Notes under the pieces: generated by a model | Database searches by the model: none | What the model saw: the letters and a program-made list of their open reading frames with translations, nothing else | Told to the model about the DNA's origin: nothing | Translations under genes and position numbers: made by a program | Part shown: in pieces, positions 1-8,646 of the stretch | Numbering within the stretch: position 1 is the first letter of the stretch | Layout: each line of letters starts with the position of its first letter | Assembly: GCF_006494365.1 (NCBI RefSeq) | Contig: NZ_VHIP01000001.1 | Location: 558,001 to 622,000 of the forward strand | Reading direction: 5' to 3' | Source: Aestuariibacter sp. GS-14 | GTDB lineage: Bacteria > Pseudomonadota > Gammaproteobacteria > Enterobacterales > Alteromonadaceae | Length of the DNA stretch: 64,000 bases

Positions 1-1992
1 CACATCCTGGATTACCTGGGTGAGAACCGTTTCTTTTCAATGATCATTCCGAAGAAATTCGGTGGTCTGGAGTTCAGCCCCTATGCGAACTCAACAATCG
101 TATCTACCCTGGCAGCGAAAAGCGGCGCGTTAGCAGTAACCGTAATGGTGCCTAACTCATTAGGCCCGGGCGAACTGTTAATGCACTACGGCACTAAAGC
201 GCAGCAGGATTATTGGTTACCTCGCCTGGCTGTAGGTCAGGACATCCCATGCTTTGCATTAACCAGTCCTGAAGCAGGTTCAGATGCAGGTGGTATTCCT
301 GATGCGGCTATCGTGACTAAAGGTCAGTGGGAAGGCAAAGAAGTTATCGGCTTAAAAGTAAGCTGGGACAAACGCTACATTACACTTGCCCCCATCGCTA
401 CCGTACTGGGTTTGGCGTTTAAAGTATTTGATCCAAACAAACTGCTTGGCGACAAGCTTGAGCTGGGTATTACCTGTGCGCTGTTACCTAAGTCACACCC
501 AGGTGTTGAACTGGGCAATCGTCACGATCCAATGGGTGTGCGTTTCTATAACGGTACCACCCGTGGTACTGACGTGTTCATTCCAATGGACTTCATCATC
601 GGTGGCCAGAAAAACATTGGTCGCGGCTGGCAAATGCTGGTGAGCTGTCTGGGCGCAGGCCGCGGTATTTCGTTACCGGCCATGGGCACTGCAACTGCTC
701 AAAGCGCGTTAAAGTCAACCGCTGAATACGCCTTTGTACGCGAACAGTTTGGTTTGCCAATTGGCCGCTTCGAAGGGATCCAGGAAAAACTGGCAGAAAT
801 CGCGGGCAAAACATTCCTGTGTGAAGCAATGCGTGTACTCACTACGGAAGGTTTAGGTCTGGGCCTGAAGCCATCAGTAGTAACTGCTATTGCGAAATAC
901 CACATGACAGAAATTGGTCGCGATGTAATGAACGCAGCCATGGACGTTCAGGCTGGTAAAGGCATTCAGCGTGGTCCACAAAATACCCTGGCTACCGGCT
1001 ATTCAGCATTGCCAATCGCTATCACAGTTGAAGGTGCAAATATTCTTACCCGCAACCTGATGATATTTGGCCAGGGCGCTATGCGTTGCCACCCATACCT
1101 GAAGGAAATGGTGGATCTGATTCACAGCGACGATAAGAAAGCCGATGGCGAGTTCAATAAGGTACTGCGTAAAACAATCGGGTTCAGTGTTAACAACTCG
1201 TTCCGCAGTATTTTCAAGAGCTACTTGCCGTTTACTCGTGGTGCGCAGTCAAGCCTGCCAGAAGTACGTAAGTACGAAAAACGCCTGAACGCGCTGTCTG
1301 CCAAACTAGCGCCACTGGCTGATTTATCTCTGGCGGTATTAGGCGGCGACCTGAAAAAGGCCGAGCTGCTGTCTGCTCGTCTGGGTGACATCATGAGCTA
1401 CCTGTATGGTGCAATGGCGTCAATTCGCTACTACGAGCAACGCATTGAAGATCGCCAGCAGGCCAAGCCGTACTTCGACTACGCAATGCAATGGTCTTTA
1501 CAGCAGGCTGAACAGGCACTGGTTAACTTTGTTCGCAACTTCCCGAACACAGCAACCCGCGGATTGATGCGCTTCCTGACTGCTACATACAGTGGCAGTG
1601 TTAGTACCATCAGTGATGATCTGGTTCGCGAACTGTCATTGGCAGCACTGCAGGACAACAGTGTGAAAGCACAGCTGACGCACCTTGTTAAAGCTACCCC
1701 AGGTGATGGTAATGACATCAATGAGCAGGCGTTTAAAGCCAAGCACAAAGTATTACCACTGCTGGGCAAAGTACAGAAAGCATTGCGCGAAGAGCCTGTT
1801 ATTCCGTTCTTGTCGTTTGAAAATGCACTGAACAAGTTGCAGGCGCGCGGTGTAATTAATGCTGCCGATGCAGCCGCACTGCACGATTACAATGAAAAAC
1901 GCAAACTGGCCATTCGCGTTGATGAATTTACGTTTGATATGGAATTGATTTCCGCAGAAAACGTCGCGTCAGAAGCCAAAGACGCAGCCTAA
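1..1992 (+). CDS. fadE: Acyl-CoA dehydrogenase FadE, 5' end outside the window
   Basis: The reading frame is open from base 1, so the gene starts upstream; by comparison with the second copy at 17613-19910 about 110 N-terminal residues are missing. FadE catalyses the first step of fatty-acid beta-oxidation, FAD-dependent dehydrogenation of acyl-CoA to trans-2-enoyl-CoA. The visible part has the acyl-CoA dehydrogenase middle domain (LTSPEAGSDAGGIPD near the start), the FAD/C-terminal helical domain (GRGWQMLVSCLGAGRGISLP; KGIQRGP; EGANILTRNLMIFGQGA) and the long C-terminal extension (DUF1974) typical of the 750-830 residue FadE type rather than the 380-residue short ACADs. It stops at TAA 1990-1992 and is followed by a strong terminator. 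The protein is plainly paralogous to the later copy, with many identical blocks. Confidence 0.95.
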   Translation, partial: HILDYLGENRFFSMIIPKKFGGLEFSPYANSTIVSTLAAKSGALAVTVMVPNSLGPGELLMHYGTKAQQDYWLPRLAVGQDIPCFALTSPEAGSDAGGIPDAAIVTKGQWEGKEVIGLKVSWDKRYITLAPIATVLGLAFKVFDPNKLLGDKLELGITCALLPKSHPGVELGNRHDPMGVRFYNGTTRGTDVFIPMDFIIGGQKNIGRGWQMLVSCLGAGRGISLPAMGTATAQSALKSTAEYAFVREQFGLPIGRFEGIQEKLAEIAGKTFLCEAMRVLTTEGLGLGLKPSVVTAIAKYHMTEIGRDVMNAAMDVQAGKGIQRGPQNTLATGYSALPIAITVEGANILTRNLMIFGQGAMRCHPYLKEMVDLIHSDDKKADGEFNKVLRKTIGFSVNNSFRSIFKSYLPFTRGAQSSLPEVRKYEKRLNALSAKLAPLADLSLAVLGGDLKKAELLSARLGDIMSYLYGAMASIRYYEQRIEDRQQAKPYFDYAMQWSLQQAEQALVNFVRNFPNTATRGLMRFLTATYSGSVSTISDDLVRELSLAALQDNSVKAQLTHLVKATPGDGNDINEQAFKAKHKVLPLLGKVQKALREEPVIPFLSFENALNKLQARGVINAADAAALHDYNEKRKLAIRVDEFTFDMELISAENVASEAKDAA

Positions 1993-2016
1993 TCCGTACT
2001 CAATAAGTACCTGTTT

Positions 2017-2046
2017 GCCGGACGCCTTGTCGTCCGGCTTTTTTTT
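2017..2046 (+). terminator. Rho-independent terminator of fadE
   Basis: Perfect 8-bp GC-rich stem (GCCGGACG 2017-2024 with CGTCCGGC 2031-2038), 6-nt loop and a run of eight T (2039-2046), 25 bp after the fadE stop codon. Confidence 0.92.
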
Positions 2047-2215
2047 CTCCCTGCGAATACCCTTCTATTAAATTCACAACTCCTCAGACTGGCTTACTGG
2101 CGAAATTTCACTATCATTAATATTGTTGCCGTACGAAACTGGCAAATTTCCGTAAACGTGGTACACACCACAATAATAAAAGCAATATTCACAGTGGAAT
2201 GGTTACAGAGCAGGC

Positions 2216-4246
2216 ATGCAGCAGTCCCCCTTTAAAACCAGGCTCAACATGATTAACCAGGATGTGGTAGAGCTTCTTTACTCCAACGCGTTTAATGGCT
2301 TGTTAATTACTATCCTCAGCGTAAGTGCAATTACATTTGGATTCGACTCCGGAGCCGGGCAAGAAACCAAACAACGCGTCTGGGGCATCATTTTGGTTTT
2401 TACCCTGATTCGGGGACTCGACGCAGCTTACTGGTTTATTAAACTTCGACACGCGAACTACGCGCCAGAGCTTCCTTTCTATCGCTTTTTTGTGGGCTCT
2501 GTTTTTACTGCTGTTTTGTGGGCTGTATTTGGCATTTCGTTTTTTGACAGTATGTCCACGCTGGAATTTGCCTCAACCATGACCATTATGTCAGCCATGG
2601 CGGGCGGTGCGGCAACCGTACTTGCTCCCAGTATGTTACTGGTGATCACCTATACCACCATCATGCTAATACCCATGTCATTAAGAGCGATTTATGACCA
2701 TCGGGATGAATACAACATGCTGGGATTCCTTGGTGTTTTGTTTTGGATATCCATGTGTGGCGCTTCCAGCCGCGCTAACCTTTTTATTCGCAGAGCCATT
2801 GAAATAAAGCACAAGAACGACGAATTGGTCGACCTGATGCGCAACGAACAAAATGAAGTTAAACGAGTTAACCTGCAATTACTCGAATCCAACCAAAAGC
2901 TCGACCAGGCCAACAACAATCTTGAAAATGAGGTGTTACGCCGTACCCAGGAAATTCACCGGTTATCTAACCGGGATCCGCTTACAGGTTTGATGAATCG
3001 CACGGCATTCATGCAACATTTTGAATGGATGATTGAACAATCCGTACCCAGCAAAAATAAGCTCGCTATTTTGTTTATCGACCTGGATGGTTTTAAACAA
3101 ATTAATGACACCTTTGGACATCAGTGTGGTGATGCCGTGTTAACCGCCGTTGCAACGCAATTGTCGCAGTTTTGCGAAACAGACTGCGCAGGCCGTTGGG
3201 GCGGAGACGAATTTATTATGGTGCTCCCCTACGCAGACGAAGTAGCAGCCACAGCCATTGGGCAGGCTGCCCGCAGCAGTTTAGCCAATATTAAACAGGT
3301 TGGTGGCAATGATGTAAGTATTGGCGCCACTATTGGTATCGCGATTTACCCAAATCACAGCGAGGACGCTGCGACATTGGTTCAGTTAGCCGACCTCACC
3401 ATGTATTTTCACAAACGCTCTACCCCGGGTGTAGTGGGCGTGTTTTCTGACTCTTTGTACGATACGCTAAACGAAGAGGTGCGTCTGCGTGATGGTCTGC
3501 GCCAAGCGATACAACGTCAGGAAATTCATGTTGTTTACCAACCTATTATTGAGGCCGGAACGAAGAAACTCTGGGCTGTCGAGGCGCTGGCGAGATGGTG
3601 TTTTCACGACCAGTGGATAAGCCCGGCGGTATTTATTCCATTAGCCGAAAAAACCGGCCTTATACAGGACATTGGAAACTGGATCCTTCACCGCGCATGC
3701 ATAGACACAGCCCAATGGCCTGATGACTCACTATCGGTTTCCGTGAATGTCTCTGTACTTCAAATGCTCAATGATAATTTTATTCGCCAGGTGGATCAGG
3801 CCATCAATAGTTCTGGTCTTGCCCCGCACAGATTACATCTGGAAGTTACCGAATCGATCTTCGCCGATGACATGGCCATTCTTACCGACCGGATTGCCGC
3901 TCTGAAGGCGCGCCATATCCACATAGCGATAGACGACTTTGGTACCGGATTTTCATCCCTTAGCCTGCTTCAGGCGCTGGATTTTGATCTGCTTAAAATA
4001 GACCGCGCGTTTGTACAGCAAATCACCGAAGGCAACGATACCATTGTTCGCGCCACCCTACTGATGGCAAAAGAGTTTGGTTGCAAAACCGTGGCAGAAG
4101 GTATTGAAACCCCCGAACAAGCGGCGATACTCGAAGCAATGGGGGTAGATTGTTTACAAGGTTATCTGTTTGCCAAACCTTTAGAGAAAAATGCACTGAT
4201 AAAATGGTACACTAATCAACACCATTCTAAACATAATTCACAATAA
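2216..4246 (+). CDS. Membrane GGDEF-EAL c-di-GMP protein
   Basis: Predicted inner-membrane enzyme of cyclic-di-GMP turnover, 676 residues. Residues about 25-190 contain roughly five hydrophobic segments (MASE-like sensor), then a charged coiled coil (about 198-248), a GGDEF domain (about 250-415) with intact GGDEF at 329-333, and an EAL domain (about 425-665) with intact EAL at 456-458 and the conserved blocks [23 protein letters not shown] and AEGIE. Both catalytic signatures are intact, so either activity is possible. The RxxD inhibitory site expected just before GGDEF is absent (CETD instead). An alternative start is Met12 at 2249; neither start has a strong ribosome binding site. The stop codon is one base before the tdk start, which suggests translational coupling to tdk. 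Confidence 0.9.
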   Translation: MQQSPFKTRLNMINQDVVELLYSNAFNGLLITILSVSAITFGFDSGAGQETKQRVWGIILVFTLIRGLDAAYWFIKLRHANYAPELPFYRFFVGSVFTAVLWAVFGISFFDSMSTLEFASTMTIMSAMAGGAATVLAPSMLLVITYTTIMLIPMSLRAIYDHRDEYNMLGFLGVLFWISMCGASSRANLFIRRAIEIKHKNDELVDLMRNEQNEVKRVNLQLLESNQKLDQANNNLENEVLRRTQEIHRLSNRDPLTGLMNRTAFMQHFEWMIEQSVPSKNKLAILFIDLDGFKQINDTFGHQCGDAVLTAVATQLSQFCETDCAGRWGGDEFIMVLPYADEVAATAIGQAARSSLANIKQVGGNDVSIGATIGIAIYPNHSEDAATLVQLADLTMYFHKRSTPGVVGVFSDSLYDTLNEEVRLRDGLRQAIQRQEIHVVYQPIIEAGTKKLWAVEALARWCFHDQWISPAVFIPLAEKTGLIQDIGNWILHRACIDTAQWPDDSLSVSVNVSVLQMLNDNFIRQVDQAINSSGLAPHRLHLEVTESIFADDMAILTDRIAALKARHIHIAIDDFGTGFSSLSLLQALDFDLLKIDRAFVQQITEGNDTIVRATLLMAKEFGCKTVAEGIETPEQAAILEAMGVDCLQGYLFAKPLEKNALIKWYTNQHHSKHNSQ

Positions 4247-4247
4247 C

Positions 4248-4835
4248 ATGGCTCAATTGTATTTCTACTATTCGGCAATGAATGCCGGTAAATCCACGTC
4301 ACTGCTACAGTCGGCCTATAACTACAAAGAACGCGGGATGAACGCGGTAATTTACACTGCGGCACTCGATGACCGGTATGAAGTAGGCAAGGTCACCTCC
4401 AGAATAGGTTTGCAAGCGGATGCCCAGTTATATCGTAGCGAAGACAACCTTTACCAGGCAATTGGGGTTTTGCACAACAGCAAACCACTGGATTGCGTGT
4501 TTATTGATGAAGCGCAATTTTTAACCAAAGCACAGGTGTATCAATTAATCGAAGTCGTAGACGAGCTCGATATTCCGGTATTAGCGTATGGCCTGCGAAC
4601 CGACTTCTTGGGTGAAACCTTTGAGGGCAGCCATTATTTACTGGCCTGGGCGGATAAGCTATTTGAACTTAAAACCGTTTGCTATTGTGGCCGCAAAGCC
4701 AACTTTGTTGTGCGATTAGACGAGCAAGGCTATGCAGTTACCAGCGGTAATCAGGTTGAAATTGGCGGCAACGATCGTTACGAATCCATGTGTCGCAAAC
4801 ACTTCAAAGCACTGGTGTGGGATCACCAGGAATAA
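4248..4835 (+). CDS. tdk: Thymidine kinase
   Basis: Type II (TK1-like) thymidine kinase, 195 residues, the usual length. It phosphorylates thymidine to dTMP in the salvage pathway. Visible motifs: P-loop SAMNAGKS (residues 9-16), Walker B region FIDEAQF with the likely catalytic base Glu88, the lasso/substrate region [14 protein letters not shown], and a zinc site made of Cys145, Cys147, Cys182 and His185. Start ATG follows the stop of the upstream GGDEF-EAL gene by one base (TAACATG), so it is probably read from the same message. No terminator is obvious after it. Confidence 0.96.
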   Translation: MAQLYFYYSAMNAGKSTSLLQSAYNYKERGMNAVIYTAALDDRYEVGKVTSRIGLQADAQLYRSEDNLYQAIGVLHNSKPLDCVFIDEAQFLTKAQVYQLIEVVDELDIPVLAYGLRTDFLGETFEGSHYLLAWADKLFELKTVCYCGRKANFVVRLDEQGYAVTSGNQVEIGGNDRYESMCRKHFKALVWDHQE

Positions 4836-5010
4836 TCTATTCAATATACAGATTAACTTACCTATTTTTTATGCTAACCTGATGTGATTGACACCACCGG
4901 GGATTATTTATCCACTGCAAAATAGTAAAAAAAGCCAACTAAGTGGTTTTATTTACGCGCAGTAATTCAGTCCTCCCTCAGACTAAACACAGGTAAAAGG
5001 AAGCATAAAT

Positions 5011-6603
5011 ATGGTATTACGCCGGGTAGCCCAGTGTGCTCTGGGTTTGTCATTTATTACCGTTACGGCATGCGCTGCAACTAACGCGTCTCAACCTCCA
5101 TCGCTAAAACAGCTGGATACGGTAATCGACAACGCGCTTGAAACTTTTCACACGCCGGGCATGTCTGTTGGGGTGATTCAGCATGGCGAAGTGTTATATG
5201 CCAAAGGGCGCGGCTTTCGCAATCTGGAGAATCGCCAACCGGTTACTGCTGATACCCTGTTTCGCCTGGCATCCACGTCCAAGGCATTTACCGCAGCAGC
5301 GCTGGCTATTGCCATAGAAGAAAATGGCCTGACCTGGCAAACCCGTGTAACCGATATTCTACCTGAATTTCAAATGCAGGATCCCTGGGTAACACGGGAA
5401 TTTACCCTCCTGGATTTACTTACACACCGTTCAGGTTTAGCCAGTGGCGCTGGCGACAGTATGCTCTGGCCCGAGCCCAGTGGTTTTACCCGCACGGACA
5501 TTATTCACAATTTGCGTTTCCTCACGCCGGCATCCAGCTTTCGAAGTGAATACGCCTACAGCAATGTAATGTATATTACCGCGGGCGAGGTAATTGCCCG
5601 GCTGTATAAAAAACCTTATGCAGATGTGATCAGCGAAAAGCTCTTTACGCCATTAAATATGCAATGTTTTGCTGGCGACTTGTCAGATGCAGCTCTGAAC
5701 AATGTTGCAATGAGTTACGGCCATAATGACCAACGCGGGATCTATGCCATCCCGCGCAATAGCATCGAAGGACGTGAACTGGTATCTGCTGCAGCAGGTG
5801 GCATAGTTTGCAGTGCAACTGATATGCTCAAGTGGCTACAAATGTGGTTGAATAAGGGAATTGCTGCAAATGGCGCTCAGGTGCTGTCTGAGGCTCAAAT
5901 CACTACCCTGCAACGCGCTTACACTGTGTTGTCGGTGACTGATACCGACGAAGAATGGGACGGCACACTGTTTAAATCCTACGCATTAGGCTGGCGCTTG
6001 TCTGACGTACACGGAAACATGGTTATTTCTCACACCGGTACCTTGTCGGGCTATCAGGCGTACGTCGCCATGGTACCTAACAAAGATCTGGCCATTGTTA
6101 TTCTCAACAATGGTTCAGATTACGGTGCCAGAGGCTCTGTTATGCAACACATCCTGAAAGCGTTCATTAGTCCGGCTGACCAGCAGGACTGGGTTCAAAA
6201 TTACGTGGATTATCAGGCCAAGCGGGAACAACGCTACCTGGCAAGTAATATAATACCCGTTGGCACCGGTGAGGTGATTCTGGATCCGATTGCATATACA
6301 GGACGCTTTATCGACCAATGGTTTGGTGCGCTGACCATAACGCAATCCAACAATTCCCTGCGAATTGTTTCTGAAAAGATGCCCATGCTCACCGGAACAC
6401 TTGAGCCATTCAGTGACCATACGTTTGTGATCCGATGGGACAATCAAAATGCAGCCAGTGACGCGTTTATCCATTTTGATGTTAACACCCAACGCAAAGT
6501 AACCGGGCTATCCTTATACCCCTTTACCAATAAAGTAACGGATGATCACGAATACAGGGATATGTACTTTTATGCAGTTAATTCAGAAAACAAATCAGAA
6601 TAA
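5011..6603 (+). CDS. Exported serine hydrolase, beta-lactamase/S12 family
   Basis: 530-residue penicillin-binding-protein-like hydrolase. The N-terminus is a lipoprotein-type signal (hydrophobic stretch ending VTAC, candidate lipid-modified Cys21). The three active-site boxes of the S12/class C fold are present: SxxK as Ser88-Thr-Ser-Lys91, YxN as Tyr183-Ser-Asn185, and HTG at 341-343 in place of KTG. A C-terminal beta domain of about 130 residues follows, as in many DUF3471-type relatives. The family includes esterases, D-aminopeptidases and peptidases, so the substrate cannot be named; a true beta-lactamase is unlikely given the length. The start is supported by AAGGAAG eight bases upstream. 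The gene is followed by a small peptide gene on the same strand. Confidence 0.85.
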   Translation: MVLRRVAQCALGLSFITVTACAATNASQPPSLKQLDTVIDNALETFHTPGMSVGVIQHGEVLYAKGRGFRNLENRQPVTADTLFRLASTSKAFTAAALAIAIEENGLTWQTRVTDILPEFQMQDPWVTREFTLLDLLTHRSGLASGAGDSMLWPEPSGFTRTDIIHNLRFLTPASSFRSEYAYSNVMYITAGEVIARLYKKPYADVISEKLFTPLNMQCFAGDLSDAALNNVAMSYGHNDQRGIYAIPRNSIEGRELVSAAAGGIVCSATDMLKWLQMWLNKGIAANGAQVLSEAQITTLQRAYTVLSVTDTDEEWDGTLFKSYALGWRLSDVHGNMVISHTGTLSGYQAYVAMVPNKDLAIVILNNGSDYGARGSVMQHILKAFISPADQQDWVQNYVDYQAKREQRYLASNIIPVGTGEVILDPIAYTGRFIDQWFGALTITQSNNSLRIVSEKMPMLTGTLEPFSDHTFVIRWDNQNAASDAFIHFDVNTQRKVTGLSLYPFTNKVTDDHEYRDMYFYAVNSENKSE

Positions 6604-6675
6604 TTAATTTTAATTAATATAAACGAGCCGTGATGCGCGCTATTCTGCATCCATCAACTACAAGGAGAGCGCATC

Positions 6676-6819
6676 ATGGCTACGTTAATTAAACACATCA
6701 TCGGTAAATCAACAGAACAAACAACCGCCCCCCGTCCGGTAGAATGTAACTACAGCAATAACTACTATGGAGATCAGGTTTGCCGCCCGATTGTTAACAA
6801 CAAGACTGGCGACCAGTAA
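6676..6819 (+). CDS. Small peptide of unknown function, 47 residues, two cysteines
   Basis: Short open reading frame starting ATG at 6676 with a good ribosome binding site (AAGGAGAG, 5-6 bases before the start) and ending TAA at 6817-6819. The peptide has a basic/hydrophobic N-terminal third (MATLIKHIIGKS), a Pro-containing linker, and a polar Asn/Tyr-rich half with two cysteines 12 apart (Cys24 and Cys36) ending KTGDQ. It has no obvious signal peptide or transmembrane helix. It lies 72 bp after the serine hydrolase gene and convergent with the propeller gene. The family is not recognised. The strong RBS and the amphipathic start argue that it is expressed; a secreted, modified or regulatory peptide is possible but not shown. 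Confidence 0.6.
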   Translation: MATLIKHIIGKSTEQTTAPRPVECNYSNNYYGDQVCRPIVNNKTGDQ

Positions 6820-6821
6820 GA

Positions 6822-6872
6822 CTCATTCTGTCGTAGACAAGTAGCGGTAAAAACCGCTATTCTGGGAATGAG
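6822..6872. terminator. Possible bidirectional hairpin between convergent genes
   Basis: Inner stem TAGCGGT (6842-6848) with ACCGCTA (6853-6859) inside an outer stem CTCATTC (6822-6828) with GAATGAG (6866-6872). It lies between the small peptide gene and the end of the convergent propeller gene, whose stop codon it includes. There is no T run, so terminator function is only suggested. Confidence 0.4.
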
Positions 6873-8128
6873 AGTCGAACGACTTTAGGTGAGCGGGTGT
6901 TATTGTGCTGCCCAACCAGGTACATGGCACCCGATTCATCTTTCACCTGGGTTCCAAAAAACAGGAAATCAGCCAGTTCTGGCATGGGGTATGACACCGT
7001 TGTACCGCTCGTTGTTTCATAAATCAGCCATTCTGGCTCACTGCCCGACCGTCTGCTGGCACCCATCACAAACTGTTCGCCATCGATCGAAAACAAACTG
7101 GGAATATTGGCTTCACCGGCGGGATTAAAGAACCCTATTTTTTCGAGTTTCGTGTCTTTACTGCCTTCGGCGTGTAAACGGAATAACTGGCCTTTATGCA
7201 GGGTAAAAAACACATCGCCATTTTTCATGGTGGTAAAACCCACAATACCGCGATACGACGACATTCTGTTATCGGAGTACTCAGGCAACGGGAATTCATG
7301 CACCACGTTCAGACGATTGTCGAGTTCAGCTAAAACCGCGACAAACCCTTGCTCATTTGCAGCAGGAATGAGTTTAGGTACATAAACATGCCCTTCGCCG
7401 TCAACCAACAGCTGGCGGGATACGTGGCCAGGAACAGAACCTACTTCCGTTTTATGTACCCGCCCTGTTGCGGTGTCGTACTGATACAACACGTGCCCCC
7501 AATAACCCAACGCGTAAACATAGTGCCCGTCAGTATTAATAGCAATCAGGGCTTCCGGCGTATGAACTAAATGCTCCCACACTGCTTTTACTGGATCAAT
7601 ACGCCAAAGATGCCCGCCCCAGGTGGGCAATTGTGTATCACTTTCTCCAGCCTCATCAAAGCTGGTAAAGTACAGAAATCCGTCTGACGCCGACACAAAC
7701 TGACTATGGATCTTGCCCTGACTGGCGCCAGCTTCTGCCATATCGGCTTGCTGAAGTGCCTGAAGTACATTGCCCATAACTTCAACGCGCTGATTTTCGG
7801 GCCGCCAACGAACCATGCTGGCAGAACGAGGCTCTGAATAAGACTCCGACAGCCCCATATAAATATTACCCAGGCGATCTGAGCCAATCGCCCCCCAGGA
7901 CACATCACTTGCCCCTACTTTGGGAAGCACAATATTCTGAACTTCTGGCGCTTTAAAATGACGCGGACGAGCAGCGACAAAGGGGCCGCTGTCGAGCCTT
8001 ATTGGCATAAAACCAGTTGAAGCGGCAACAGTACTTTGATCTGATCCTGAATCACCATCACTCACTAACCAGCCATAGGCCACCAGCCCAAACACTGCCA
8101 GCAACAACAGCAACGCGATGTACCTCAT
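6857..8128 (-). CDS. Membrane-anchored beta-propeller-like protein of unknown function
   Basis: 423 residues with an N-terminal hydrophobic segment (about residues 3-22) that is either a signal peptide or an anchor, so the body is likely periplasmic. The rest has repeated blocks of the kind seen in NHL/SMP-30-like propellers (GSDRLGNIYMGL, SASDGFLYFTSF, NTDGHYVYALGYWGHVLYQYD, DGEGHVYVPKL, MKNGDVFFTLHKGQLFRL), each a short G-x-hydrophobic-Y/F strand pattern. No catalytic motif was recognised. It shares a 518-bp divergent upstream region with the TonB receptor gene, so a link to that system is possible. Function unknown. Confidence 0.7.
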   Translation of the reverse strand: MRYIALLLLLAVFGLVAYGWLVSDGDSGSDQSTVAASTGFMPIRLDSGPFVAARPRHFKAPEVQNIVLPKVGASDVSWGAIGSDRLGNIYMGLSESYSEPRSASMVRWRPENQRVEVMGNVLQALQQADMAEAGASQGKIHSQFVSASDGFLYFTSFDEAGESDTQLPTWGGHLWRIDPVKAVWEHLVHTPEALIAINTDGHYVYALGYWGHVLYQYDTATGRVHKTEVGSVPGHVSRQLLVDGEGHVYVPKLIPAANEQGFVAVLAELDNRLNVVHEFPLPEYSDNRMSSYRGIVGFTTMKNGDVFFTLHKGQLFRLHAEGSKDTKLEKIGFFNPAGEANIPSLFSIDGEQFVMGASRRSGSEPEWLIYETTSGTTVSYPMPELADFLFFGTQVKDESGAMYLVGQHNNTRSPKVVRLSFPE

Positions 8129-8514
8129 TTACAACACTCCTTTTTAGTACAGAAGCACCCTGCTTTCGTTATTGAAGAAGCAGGTTATCCGGGTTCGGAT
8201 AAACAGATCACGATAAGTAAGTACGCTAGCAAAATTGTTTATCACTTAACAACAAATAATCGACGAAATTTTCTACACTTTCTCGATTTATTGGCGTCTT
8301 GGTCTAAGCTGTCTAATTAGAACAAAAGCTCTCAGCTAATAACGTATTCATTCAGACGCGAATTCAAACACCTTATCAGCACAACATGTGATTTTTCTGT
8401 TAACTGCAAAACTGAATTTGTAAAAAAATATAACTACAAATCTTCTTACATTTTGTATGACTTAATCGAAAAAATCTAAATCCATTAAGTATCTAGCAAA
8501 AATCCGCACAACCC

Positions 8515-8558
8515 TTAACAATCATTGTTAATTTTATTTTCTTAATTGATTAAGAAAA
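8515..8558. promoter_or_regulatory. Two adjacent inverted repeats upstream of the TonB receptor promoter
   Basis: A perfect 17-bp palindrome (8515-8531, TTAACAAT arms around one C) is followed six bases later by a second inverted repeat with perfect 10-bp arms around TG (8537-8558, arms TTTTCTTAAT). Both lie just before the -35 box. They look like operators for a dimeric regulator; which one is unknown. Confidence 0.5.
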
Positions 8559-8562
8559 TTAC

Positions 8563-8591
8563 TTGACCTATTGCTAAGCTTTAACTATTGT
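8563..8591 (+). promoter_or_regulatory. Candidate sigma-70 promoter of the TonB receptor gene
   Basis: TTGACC (8563-8568), 17-bp spacer, TATTGT (8586-8591), 55 bp before the start codon. Matches the -35/-10 consensus well by eye. Confidence 0.55.
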
Positions 8592-8646
8592 TAACATCGA
8601 TGTAACAAGCTTACGTAGATTTTTATCTGACTTAGGGCACTAAAAC

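Larger units (their letters stand above)
8129..8646. other. 518-bp AT-rich intergenic region between divergent genes
   Basis: No open reading frame of note. It carries the promoter side of the TonB receptor gene: two inverted repeats (8515-8531 and 8537-8558) and a sigma-70-like promoter (8563-8591), described separately. The half near the propeller gene (8129-8400) shows nothing that can be named. Confidence 0.7.

Noticed and set aside
1479-1835. Minus-strand frame of 118 codons
   Set aside because: Antisense shadow of fadE.
5011-6603. True class C beta-lactamase
   Set aside because: SxxK and YxN are present but KTG is HTG and the protein has a long extra C-terminal domain and a lipoprotein signal, as in the S12 peptidase/esterase relatives.
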